From NCBI GenBank assembly GCA_024699715.1, contig JANPRD010000002.1:62001-126000 (forward strand): a stretch of DNA of 64,000 nt. The letters run 5' to 3'. Of the stretch, positions 19,542 to 29,136 are shown piece after piece. The stretch is from Candidatus Methanophagales archaeon (GTDB lineage Archaea > Halobacteriota > Syntropharchaeia > Alkanophagales > Methanospirareceae). A program made the translations under genes and the position numbers. Position 1 is the stretch's first letter. Every line of letters starts with the position of its first letter. The notes below the pieces were generated by a model that saw only the letters and a program-made list of their open reading frames with translations, searched no databases and was not told the origin of the DNA.

Positions 19542-20763
19542 ATGAAGAGGAAGGAGTTGCCCTGTGTGTGCGTTGAGAAGAGAAGAGGGGAGGAAGTGAG
19601 ACGCATACTGCGAGAGCATGCACTACTGAACGGAAGAGCGAAAGTCGTTGCGGAAGGAAATCTCCTATTCTTCCCGTTGAAAGCGTTGCCAAGCGAAGAA
19701 ATAATGCTGAAATTGAAGGATGCGAGTGTTCTTCGGCGTGTGTTTGAAGTTCGTGAGGAAGAGAAAGACGCAACAGCAGGAAAAACTGCCAAAATTCTCT
19801 TACGAAATCGTCGGCGACATTGCACTGCTTGAATTGAGCAAAGAGGACAAGAATGTGAGTGAAAGCCCACAAGGCAAGTTCAGCGAGTTCAGCGAGGTCG
19901 GCGAGTGAGCGAGGAAGACCTGCAGCGTATTTCCGATTTAATTCTGCGTAGGCACAAGAATGTGAAAGTCGTTGCGTTGAAAGCTTCAGCGGTTGAAGGC
20001 GTGTTCAGGAAGCGTCGCATCCGCATCCTCAAGGGCGAACAACGCACAGAAACAATCCACAGGGAGAACGGCTGTGTATTCAAACTTGACTTGGAAAAGG
20101 TGTATTTCAACCCGAAACTCGCTTCAGAGCGGAAAAGGGTCGCTGAAAAAGTCGCAGCAGGGGAATGCGTCGTTGACATGTTCGCAGGCGTCGGCACTTT
20201 CTCTATTCTGATTGCAAAACGCTCTCCTGAAAGCAAGGTGATTGCAATAGACATAAATCCAGACGCCATTTTCTACTTGCGTGAGAACATTAGACTGAAT
20301 AAAGTCTCAAATGTCTCCGCAATTCAGGGAGATGTTCGTGAAATTTCGGAGAAATTTGCGGGCGTTGCCGACCGCATAATAATGAATTTGCCGAAGGAAT
20401 CGCATATTTTCTTGAAAGATGCGTTGAGAATGCTTAAAAATCGTGGCATCATTCACTTCTACACAATAGAATCTGCATACACAGAGGACGAGATGCGAGG
20501 TTCGTTGAGCGTTGCAGTTCAAAGGGCGGAACAGGAAGTTGAGAGCGGAATTTGCGCATGCCTCTCGGCTGCTCGGCTGCGAAGTCGCTGTGAATGTCAT
20601 TTCTGCGAGGAAAGTGCGACCCTACGCACCTTACACTTTCATTCTCGGCTTTGACCTTGCGGTTGAGAAGCGGAACGGCAGCAGTAGTGTCGGTGGCGAG
20701 GAGGCGGAGAAAGCGGAAGAGGCGAAGAGGGCGGAGGTGGCGGAAAATGATTGTGAGGCGTGA
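19542..20763 (+). CDS. trm5: tRNA (guanine37-N1)-methyltransferase Trm5-like, reading across three frame changes
   Basis: Pieces in 19542..19832, 19720..19908 (YEIVGDIALLELS), 19905..20654 (VKVVALKASAVEGVFRKRRI, VVDMFAGVGTFSILIAK, AIDINPDAIFYLRENIRLNKV), 20512..20763 (ARKVRPYAPYTFILGFDLAVEKR). Confidence 0.7.
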
Positions 20764-20764
20764 G

Positions 20765-22198
20765 ATGGAACTGCGGGACACAAAGTTCGTTTTCGTCCAA
20801 ACATGCTTCAGAGTTAAGGCGGAGAAAGAGGCAGAGATAAAGGAGAAAGAAGAAAAATCAGAAGAATTCGGAAAGGCAGAGGAATTTGAAGAAATAGAGC
20901 GTAGAGAACTCATTTACGATTATAAAAGTTGTGCGGGTTGCGGTATTTGTGTTGATATTTGTCCCACAAATGCATTAGAATTGGGGCCTGTAACGGAAAT
21001 AGCAGCGGGATTAGATGCACCACCAGTGATAATGGATGTGGAGAAGTGTCCATTTTGCGGGATGTGCGTCGCTTTCTGCCCCTACAATGCGTTTGAGATG
21101 CTCTTAAAGGGAAAAGAGGAGAGCAGGGGAGAAGAGGAGGAAGAGGAGAATGAGGAAAGCGAGGTCAAAGGAAAGGGAGGAGGAAATGAAAGAGGAAATG
21201 AAAGAAAAGAAGAAGAGAAGGAGCGCTGGAAGAGCTTTCTTGAGTTGGAAGAATACCCGCACCTCGCATCTTCTGTGCGAGTGGACGAGGAGAAGTGCCT
21301 GCCTTGCATGCTTTGTGAGCGAGTTTGTCCTTTGCAGGCGATAAAAGTTGAGTGGTCGCTGCCGAAAAAGGAAGAGATTGCGCCTTTTGACGAGAAACGG
21401 AAGGGTAAAATAGAGATTGTGGAGGAGAAATGCAACTTCTGTGGCATATGCACGAAATTTTGCGATGCTTTCATGCTTTTGGAGCGAGAATTTTCGGTAT
21501 TGGAGAAAATTCCGTTTGCAGAACTGCTAATTGACGAGGAGAAATGCGACTACTGCGGTCTCTGCGAGTATATTTGTCCTGAAGAGGCGCTGAAAGTGAG
21601 CGTGAGCGTTGGTGAGAAAGAGCCTGCGGATAAACTGCGAGAATATTTGAGCGTTTGCGGTATTGGTCGCCTGAATATTGATGAAAATGCGTGCAAGAAG
21701 TGCGGATGGTGCGAGTTTGTGTGTCCTTACGGTGCGATTTCAGTTGAGAAGCCGTTTGAAGGCGAGATAAGACTGCGAAACTTGGAGCGTTGCGACCCCA
21801 GCGGTTGCAGTATTTGCAGAGATGTCTGCAGATTCAACGCTTGGTTCGTCATCTGGGAGGATGAAAACGAGGAAACAAACGGCGGAAAGAGCGAGGAGGT
21901 GGAGGAAAAGAAAAGGAAGGGGCGTGTTGCGGTTCAGCCAGCGGTCTGCATTCTCTGCGGTGCTTGCGAGAAGGCATGCCCCGAGGATGTGATTGAGGTC
22001 ATTCGCTTCGCAGTGAGGCATACTCCTCTGCCAGAAGCACCATGGAGGGAGCAGTGGTCTTCTGCAATCTCACGCTTGAAGAAGAAAATGAGGGGAAATG
22101 AGGGAAGAGAAGGGGCAAGTGCCTCACAAGCGGGCGAAGGATGCAAGAATAGGCGTTTATATCTGCCACTGCGGTTCAAATATAGCGGGAGTTGTTGA
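20765..22198 (+). CDS. fwdF: Polyferredoxin, FwdF/FmdF-like (formylmethanofuran dehydrogenase subunit F)
   Basis: About eight Cys clusters (CAGCGICVDICP, CPFCGMCVAFCP, CLPCMLCERVCP, CDYCGLCEYICP, CKKCGWCEFVCP, CILCGACEKACP), ALELGPVTEI..GLDAPPVI. Confidence 0.7.
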   Translation: MELRDTKFVFVQTCFRVKAEKEAEIKEKEEKSEEFGKAEEFEEIERRELIYDYKSCAGCGICVDICPTNALELGPVTEIAAGLDAPPVIMDVEKCPFCGMCVAFCPYNAFEMLLKGKEESRGEEEEEENEESEVKGKGGGNERGNERKEEEKERWKSFLELEEYPHLASSVRVDEEKCLPCMLCERVCPLQAIKVEWSLPKKEEIAPFDEKRKGKIEIVEEKCNFCGICTKFCDAFMLLEREFSVLEKIPFAELLIDEEKCDYCGLCEYICPEEALKVSVSVGEKEPADKLREYLSVCGIGRLNIDENACKKCGWCEFVCPYGAISVEKPFEGEIRLRNLERCDPSGCSICRDVCRFNAWFVIWEDENEETNGGKSEEVEEKKRKGRVAVQPAVCILCGACEKACPEDVIEVIRFAVRHTPLPEAPWREQWSSAISRLKKKMRGNEGREGASASQAGEGCKNRRLYLPLRFKYSGSC

Positions 22199-24082
22199 TG
22201 TTAAAGAGGTTGTTGATTTCGCATATTCTCTTCCTAATGTGATTATTGCTCGTGATTATGAATATATGTGTTCAAAGAGTGGTCAAGAGATAATAAAGAA
22301 GGACATTAAAGATTTGAAACTGAATAAAATAGTTGTTGCGGCGTGCTCTCCTCACATGCATGAGCATACATTCAGGGCGTGCTGTGCATCAGAAGGGCTG
22401 AAATGCGTTGAAATCGCAAACATAAGGGAGCAATGCTCGTGGGTTCACACAGCCCGCAAGGAGGCGACGGAGAAGGCGAAGGCTCTTGTGCGTTCTGCAG
22501 TATTTCGTGTTGCGCTGCTTGAGCCTCTTTCGGCGAGCAAGCGAGCAGTCGTGCCTCGTGCTTTGGTTCTCGGCGGTGGAATAGCAGGCATAACCGCATC
22601 TTTAGAGCTCGCAAATATGGGATTTCATGTTTATTTAGTGGAGAAATCAACTTCAATCGGCGGACACATGGCTCAACTCGACAAAACATTTCCGACTTTA
22701 GACTGCTCCGCATGCATTCTCACACCTAAAATGTCTGAAATTGAGCATAATGAGAACATTGAGCTCTTCACTAATGCTGAAGTTGAGCATGTAGAGGGGA
22801 GTGTGGGCGATTTCACAGCGAGGATAAGGGTTCGCAGTCGCTTCGTCTCCGCTACGAAGTGCAGGGGTTGCATTTCTGAATGCGCTGAGCACTGTCCTGT
22901 TGAGGTAGAGAGCGAATTTGATGTCGGAAAGGGCAAGAGGAAGGCAATTTTCATCGCTTTCCCGCAAGCAGTCCCGCTTGTTGCCACGATTGACCCACGA
23001 AAATGCATCGGTTGCAGGCTTTGCGAGCTCGCTTGCGAGTTTGAAGCCGTTGATTTTTACGAGAAAGACAAAGTTTTTGATGTAAATGTCGGCGCCATTA
23101 TTGTTGCGACGGGTTTCAAGCTTTTTGATGCGAGGAAAGAACCCAAATATGGATACGGGAAATTCAAGGAAGTCCTCACAGCATTGGAATTTGAGCGATT
23201 AAGCAATGCATCTGGACCTACAGGAGGAAAAATTATTGTAAATGGAAGGGAGCCGAAGCGAGTAGTGTTCATAAGTTGTGTGGGTTCTCGCAGGAGGAGC
23301 GACCTTATTGCTCTCGTATATGCTGCATGTATATAATGAAGCAGGCTCATTTGATAAAAGAGAAGATTCCTGACGCTGATATTACGGTTTTATACACTGA
23401 TGTTCGTGCATATGGGGATGGTTTTGAGGAGTTTTACCAGCGAGTGCGAGCGGAAGGCGTCTCTTACTTGCGAAGGGAGTTAGAGGATGAAATAGAAGTG
23501 AGGCGGGGCGAGAGAGGCGAGGTTGTCGTGTGTGCGAGAGGCTCATCCTATTCTTATGAAATTCCTGCGGACCTCGTTGTGCTTGCGACTGCGGTTGAGC
23601 CTTCAGAAGGGACAAGGGAGATTGCAGAAATGCTGCGCATCCCGACGGGGCGAGACGGCTTCTTTCTTGAGGCGCACCCAAAATTGCGTCCAGTTGAGAC
23701 GCTCACAGAAGGCATTTTCATCGCTGGCTGCTGTCAGTCGCCGAAAGACATTTCAGAAAGCGTTGCTCAAGCGTCAGCAGCAGCTTCAAAAGTCGCATCG
23801 CTACTTGCGAAGGGCGAAATAGAGGTTGAGCCTGCGGTTGCGACCGTTGACGAGATGCTCTGCTCCGGTTGTGGCGTCTGTGTCGCTGTCTGCCCTTTCA
23901 ACGCCCTGAAGCTTGAGATGCTGAAAGCGGAAGCCAAAGAGAAGCAAGCGGTAGTGAGTGTGCAACACGCTTCTTGCAAGGGTTGCGGCTCTTGTGCATC
24001 CGCATGCCCCTCAAAAGCAATAACTGTGAAAAATCAAAATGATGAGCAGTTCTTCGCTCAAATAGATGCAGTTTCGCTGTAA
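22098..24082 (+). CDS. hdrA: Heterodisulfide reductase subunit HdrA paralogue, split by frame change near 23300
   Basis: ORF 22098..23336 (RIGVYICHCGSNIAG, VLGGGIAGITASLELA, FPTLDCSACILTPKM ... VVFISCVGSR) continues in ORF 23276..24082 (PYCSRICCMYIMKQAH ... CSGCGVCVAVCP, CKGCGSCASACPS). Confidence 0.8.
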
Positions 24083-24106
24083 ATTTCTACTCCTTTTGTC
24101 GCCATT

Positions 24107-24797
24107 CTACTCCTTTTGCCACCATTCGCACACTTCCCGCAGGACGCAAATTTCGCATTTTGGACGCTGCGGTTTGCACACACGCCTGCCGTGTTCAATC
24201 AGATTCAAGTGGAAGCCGACGATTTTGCTGCTGCGAATGCTCCGCTCAACGAGCCTTGCAATCTCTCGTGGCGAGTGAATGCCGAGAACTCTGCTGAAAA
24301 TCCTGCGAATGTGTGTGTCTACGGGGAACGCTTTCTTTCGGAATGCGAAGCAAAGCACGCAAGATGCGGTCTTCTGACCGATGCCTGGGATGCTTGTCAG
24401 AAATTTCCTCGCCTCTTCCACTTCCATATCCTCCAAGAAATGGAAGAAGTCCCTGCCCGCCGTTTCGCTGCATCCCGCTTCGCTGCATTGATGCGTTTTT
24501 CAGTGCAGAAAGGGCGGTTTTCAGCCTGCGAGCCTTTATTCTGCCGAGACCGCCTTTGCGAATCGCATCCGCAATCTCTTCTTCAGAAGCAGCGAGCAGC
24601 TCTTCATATTTGAACCTCGCAGTCAGACTTTTGAACGCTTCCTCAGTGTTCTTTTCGTTTGTGTTCTGCGAAAGGATTGTTCTCACGAGAACTTCAACAG
24701 GATTGCGTGGCTCAACTGCCTTTTCTCCGTATGCTCGCTCAAGAATCCCGCAAATCCTCCTCAATCTCTCGCCTATTTCCCACTCTTCTTCTGCCAT
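24107..24797 (-). CDS. nth: Endonuclease III family DNA glycosylase with C-terminal FeS motif, split by +1 frameshift
   Basis: ORF 24246..24797 (VEVLVRTILSQNTNEKNTEEAF) plus ORF 24107..24436 (LTSIPGIGQKTASCVL, VDTHIRRI, CKPQRPKCEICVLREVC). Confidence 0.8.
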
Positions 24798-24814
24798 CGC
24801 AGAATGCGTTTATT

Positions 24815-25636
24815 TCATTTTCCTTTGAACTTCGGCTTCCTTTTCTCCTTGAACGCTTTTATGCCTTCTTTTGCGTCTTCTGTTGAGAATGCGTTTGCGA
24901 AGCACTCGTTCTCAAGGAGCAGTGCGGAGTGCAAAGGCATTTCCAAGCCTTGCAACGCCCTTTTGAGCATGCGAAGAGCAATCGCACTCTTAGCGAGCAA
25001 CTTCTCCAAAAACTTGCTAACGGCGTCGTCCAACGCATTTTCAGGCTCGGCTGGAGAGACAGCATTCAGAATGCCCATCCGCAATGCTTCTTCCGCAGAA
25101 ATCCGCTCACCTGTGAATAGGAGTTCTGCTGCCTTCGTTCTGCCGACGATTCTTGCGAGCCTTTGAGTCCCGCCTCCTCCAGGGATTATTCCGAGATTCA
25201 CCTCTGGAAATCCAAATTTCGCATCTTCGGAGGCGAACCTGAAGTCGCATGCGAGTGCGAGCTCAAAGCCACCGCCGAGGCAGAAGCCACGAACCTTCGC
25301 CAACACAGGCTTCGGAAACGCCTCTATCCTTTCGGTCAATAACTGAAGGCGTCTCGCAAAATCACGAGCATCCTCAACTGTTGAATGCTCTAACGCACTG
25401 ATGTCCGCACCTGCACAGAAATTATTGCCTGCTCCTGTCAAGACGACTGCACGAACCTCCTCATCCTTCTCCGCACGCTCAAATGCATCGTTCAATTCCG
25501 CAAGCATCGCATCGTTCAACGCATTCAAAACCGCAGGACGATTCAAAATGATTGTAGCAACACCTTCAGAACATTCATAAATAATTTCTCCCTCTTCCTC
25601 GCTCTCTCTTCTGCTTTTCTCGCTCTCTTCGCTCAT
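24815..25636 (-). CDS. Enoyl-CoA hydratase/isomerase
   Basis: IILNRPAVLNALNDAM, LTGAGNNFCAGADISAL, GFCLGGGFELALACDFRFASEDAKFGFPEVNLGIIPGGGGTQRLAR. Confidence 0.92.
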   Translation of the reverse strand: MSEESEKSRRESEEEGEIIYECSEGVATIILNRPAVLNALNDAMLAELNDAFERAEKDEEVRAVVLTGAGNNFCAGADISALEHSTVEDARDFARRLQLLTERIEAFPKPVLAKVRGFCLGGGFELALACDFRFASEDAKFGFPEVNLGIIPGGGGTQRLARIVGRTKAAELLFTGERISAEEALRMGILNAVSPAEPENALDDAVSKFLEKLLAKSAIALRMLKRALQGLEMPLHSALLLENECFANAFSTEDAKEGIKAFKEKRKPKFKGK

Positions 25637-26499
25637 TTCTTCCCCTCGTATTTGTAAAAGCCACGACCGGTTTTGCGACCTTTCCAGCCCAAACGGGCAT
25701 ACTGCATCATTGTTACCGCCGGTTTAAACCGCTCCCATCCTGTTTCGTTGTAAATTGCCTGCAGAGCGTTCGCAACAATGTCAATACCTATTAAATCAAG
25801 CAGTTGGAAAGGACCCATAGGCCATCCAAACGACAATTTTATTACTTTGTCTATGTCTTCAACGCTTGCAACCCCATTTTCGTATATTTTCACCGCTTCG
25901 TTCAGCATCAAAACCATCATCCTGCTCGTCACAAAGCCTGGGAAATCATTCACAATCACTGCTTCTTTGCCGAGAGAGCGGACAAATTGAACTGTTCGTT
26001 GCACCGTTTCTTCTGAAGTTTTCAGCGATTTCACGATTTCAACCGCAGGCATCAGCGGAGGCGGATTCATGAAATGCACTCCAATCACATTCTCAGGTCG
26101 TGAAGTGAAAGATGCGAGCGTTGCTATTGAAATTGTTGATGTGTTGCTTCCGAGAATCGCATCCTTCTTGCATATAGCATCCAACCTCTCAAACACTTCC
26201 CTCTTCGCAGAGACGTCCTCGTAGACCGCTTCAACGACAATATCTGCGTCCTTTGCGCCTTCTTCCAAGTTCGTTGTCGTGTGAATGCGCTTCAAAGCGG
26301 CTTCAGCGTCCTGTATTTTACCCTTCTCCGCCATCTTACGAAGCCCGAATTTCACCTTCTCCATGCCTTCTCGCAGCGATTCCTCCCTGCGAGCAACAAC
26401 TGTCGTCTCGTAGCCCGCCTGTGCGCAGATTTGCACGATTCCTGTCCCCATTACGCCGAATCCGACAACGCAAACACGACTCACATCCATTTGTAGCAC
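25633..26499 (-). CDS. 3-hydroxyacyl-CoA dehydrogenase
   Basis: VCVVGFGVMGTGIVQICAQAGYETTVV, GSNTSTISIATLA, IGVHFMNPPPLMPAVEIV, DFPGFVTSRMM. Confidence 0.92.
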   Translation of the reverse strand: MLQMDVSRVCVVGFGVMGTGIVQICAQAGYETTVVARREESLREGMEKVKFGLRKMAEKGKIQDAEAALKRIHTTTNLEEGAKDADIVVEAVYEDVSAKREVFERLDAICKKDAILGSNTSTISIATLASFTSRPENVIGVHFMNPPPLMPAVEIVKSLKTSEETVQRTVQFVRSLGKEAVIVNDFPGFVTSRMMVLMLNEAVKIYENGVASVEDIDKVIKLSFGWPMGPFQLLDLIGIDIVANALQAIYNETGWERFKPAVTMMQYARLGWKGRKTGRGFYKYEGKK

Positions 26500-26544
26500 C
26501 TCCTCTCAACACGCTCACACGCTCACCAACACGCTCAACACGCA

Positions 26545-26964
26545 CTAAGACTCAACGACCTCAAAAAGCGGGCAAGAGCGTGGCGGAGAAAACTTGTCGC
26601 CCTTCCAAGTGTGTGCCTTCACAAAACGCACTTTCTTCCCGAGAAGCTCTTGCGAAGCCTTCTCTGCGTCGTAAGCCAAGCGACCCACGATTTTACAACC
26701 CTCAGCAAGCGAGACCAAGCAGGGAATGTAAGGCGCCTCGTCCTCAAAGCCCTCTGGAGGCACACGAATGACCGTGAATGTCTCCAAGACGCCTTCCCCG
26801 CTCAACTCCTCCTTCTCTAAATTCCGTGAGCCACACCACTGACACACCGCTTGCGGCGGAATTGTGATTTTTGAGCAGTCCTTGCACCGCAGTCCGAGCA
26901 GTTTCCCCTCCCGCAACGCCTCCTCATATTCCGAAAATGTCAAAACAATTTCAGACATTTTCAT
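26545..26964 (-). CDS. Zn-ribbon/OB-fold (DUF35-type) acyl-CoA associated protein
   Basis: LLGLRCKDCSKITIPPQAVCQWCGSRNLE ... TFTVIRVPPEGF; next to thiolase. Confidence 0.85.
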   Translation of the reverse strand: MKMSEIVLTFSEYEEALREGKLLGLRCKDCSKITIPPQAVCQWCGSRNLEKEELSGEGVLETFTVIRVPPEGFEDEAPYIPCLVSLAEGCKIVGRLAYDAEKASQELLGKKVRFVKAHTWKGDKFSPPRSCPLFEVVES

Positions 26965-27085
26965 TCGCCACCATCCTTCTCCCTTCCTGCCTTCTCACTT
27001 TTCTCCTCTCTCCTCTTTTTTCATCCACTCATTTCCTCCCTCCGCCATTCCTTCTCTCTGCTGCCACGCTGCTACTGCCACGCTG

Positions 27086-28282
27086 CTACTTCTTTCGCCG
27101 TGTTCTGCCCAAAATAATATTGCAGAGTGTTCCGAAGTCGCCACCGAGCGTGTCCGTCATTCCGAACTCTGGGACGGGTTCTACCTGATTTCCTTTCGGT
27201 GCTTCGCCTCGCATCTGCTCAACTAACGAGAACACTTGAGAGGCGCCTGTCGCACCTATTGGATGTCCTTTGCCGATTAAACCGCCTGAGGGATTCACCG
27301 CAATTCTACCGCCGATGTCCGTTTCGCCTTCTTCGGTTGCATCAGCAGCCTCGCCCCAGCCGAAGAATCCGAGAGCTTCCAACGCTATTATTTCAGCAAT
27401 CGTGAAGCAGTCGTGAACTTCAGCAACTTGAATATCTTTCGGCTCGATTCCCGCCTGTTTGAACGCCATTCTCGCAGAAGCGACCCTCGCTGCTGGCTTT
27501 ACCATGTCCTCCATTTTAGAGAGTGGCGTTCCACTGCCCTGACCTGTTCCCAGAATGTAAATGGGCGTGTCTGTGAATTTGCGGGCTTTCTCCGCAGCAC
27601 AAACGACGACAGCAGCAGCGCCGTCCGAGAAAGGACAGCAGTCCAAGAGCGTGAGAGGGTCGCACACCATTTTAGAGCGTAGCACATCCTCCACCTTCAA
27701 ATCACCGTATTTCTGGTAGAATTGAGCGAGCGGATTTCTTGCCCCGTGAAAGTGGTTCTTCACGGAGACGCATGCCATTTTCTCTCTCAACTTCTCCAAA
27801 GGGATGTCGTAGCGGTGAGCGTAGAGGCGGGCAGCCATCGCAAACACCCCAGGGAATGTCAAACCCGCAGCGGCTTCAGAGTAAGCATGACAAGCCATCG
27901 CAAATGTGCGTGTTGCGAAAGGCGTCCCCATCGCAAGAGCCTTCTCAACGCCTCCAGCGAGAACAACATCAAATGCGCCTGAAGCGACCCACATCGCAGC
28001 CTCTCTTATCGCAAGACCCGCAGATGCGCAGGCCCCCTCAACTCTTGTGGCGGGAATTTCCCCCAAATGCAAGTCAGCAGCGGAGAAAACCGCTGGCATC
28101 ACTTGACCCTCCTCAAATCCGAGCAGCGCAGCACCCTGAAATAACGCCTCTATCTCTCGCAAATCAATTCCAGCGTCTTCAACCGCTTTCAATGCCGCCT
28201 CCGAAAACAACTCCAACGCCGTCTTATCGCCCGCTTTACCGAATTTCGTATGCCCAACGCCTATTATCGCAACTTCCCGCAT
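27086..28282 (-). CDS. Thiolase / acetyl-CoA acetyltransferase
   Basis: VEGACASAGLAIREAAMWVASG, EVHDCFTIAEIIALEALGF, NPSGGLIGKGHPIGATG. Confidence 0.9.
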   Translation of the reverse strand: MREVAIIGVGHTKFGKAGDKTALELFSEAALKAVEDAGIDLREIEALFQGAALLGFEEGQVMPAVFSAADLHLGEIPATRVEGACASAGLAIREAAMWVASGAFDVVLAGGVEKALAMGTPFATRTFAMACHAYSEAAAGLTFPGVFAMAARLYAHRYDIPLEKLREKMACVSVKNHFHGARNPLAQFYQKYGDLKVEDVLRSKMVCDPLTLLDCCPFSDGAAAVVVCAAEKARKFTDTPIYILGTGQGSGTPLSKMEDMVKPAARVASARMAFKQAGIEPKDIQVAEVHDCFTIAEIIALEALGFFGWGEAADATEEGETDIGGRIAVNPSGGLIGKGHPIGATGASQVFSLVEQMRGEAPKGNQVEPVPEFGMTDTLGGDFGTLCNIILGRTRRKK

Positions 28283-28375
28283 CCTAAACCCTCAAAAATC
28301 TCCACCTTAACTTATATCTTCCGCTAACGCACTACCTTCTCTTCTCTCATTTCCTCGCCTCGCCACATGCTGCCT

Positions 28376-28534
28376 TTATTTCCTACGCATGCGCATCTTC
28401 ACAACACACTCAAAATCACGATGCTCTGGCTTCTGCGAGCATTCCTCAACGCTCTCCATCACCTTCGTCAAGCAACTCGCCGTGTAGTCAGGGCATATTC
28501 GCCTGCCCTTCTCGCTCTTCCTTTTCTCTGACAT
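28376..28534 (-). CDS. Small Cys-containing hypothetical ORF (52 aa)
   Basis: MSEKRKSEKGRRICPDYTASCLTKVMESVEECSQKPEHRDFECVVKMRMRRK; gap between thiolase and purE, not in ORF track. Confidence 0.35.
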   Translation of the reverse strand: MSEKRKSEKGRRICPDYTASCLTKVMESVEECSQKPEHRDFECVVKMRMRRK

Positions 28535-28582
28535 CAAGACCGCTCTCCACCGCCAACAGTAAAAAACTCACTGCAAACGCCC

Positions 28583-28984
28583 TCACTTCTTCACATTCAG
28601 AATTCTCAAAGCGAGCAGAGCGGCATTCTCGCCGTTGTCTATGCCAACGACCGCCACTGGAACGCCAGCAGGCATCTGAACCATTGAAAGCAGTGCATCT
28701 AATCCCATCAACTTACCGCTCACGGGAACTCCAATCACAACTTTATCCGTTTTTGAGGCAATCACGCCCGGAAGCGCTGCTGAAAGTCCCGCAATCGCAA
28801 TAAACACCGATACTTCTTCGGATTTCTCCCGCAAATACCTGTCAAGCTCTTCAGGCTGCCTGTGTGCTGAAATCACTTTCAATTCGTAAGAAACGCCCTC
28901 TCGCTCAAGCACATTCACAACACGCTCCGCAATCGGCATGTCGCTCTCCGAACCCAAAATAACCGCTACTTCGCTCATTTTCAC
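28583..28984 (-). CDS. purE: N5-carboxyaminoimidazole ribonucleotide mutase, PurE-like
   Basis: [61 protein letters not shown]. Confidence 0.9.
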   Translation of the reverse strand: MKMSEVAVILGSESDMPIAERVVNVLEREGVSYELKVISAHRQPEELDRYLREKSEEVSVFIAIAGLSAALPGVIASKTDKVVIGVPVSGKLMGLDALLSMVQMPAGVPVAVVGIDNGENAALLALRILNVKK

Positions 28985-29136
28985 CTCATTCTCCTCATTT
29001 CCTCTTCAGACAAAAAGCTGAAACAAAAAGAAAGTGAGGAAAGGCGAAAGTCCCAAGCAAAATTAGCGTCTAATAATTTCCAGTTCCTCCATTAGAATGC
29101 AGGGAGGGAGAAGAAAGGAAAGGAAGAAAGAAAAAA

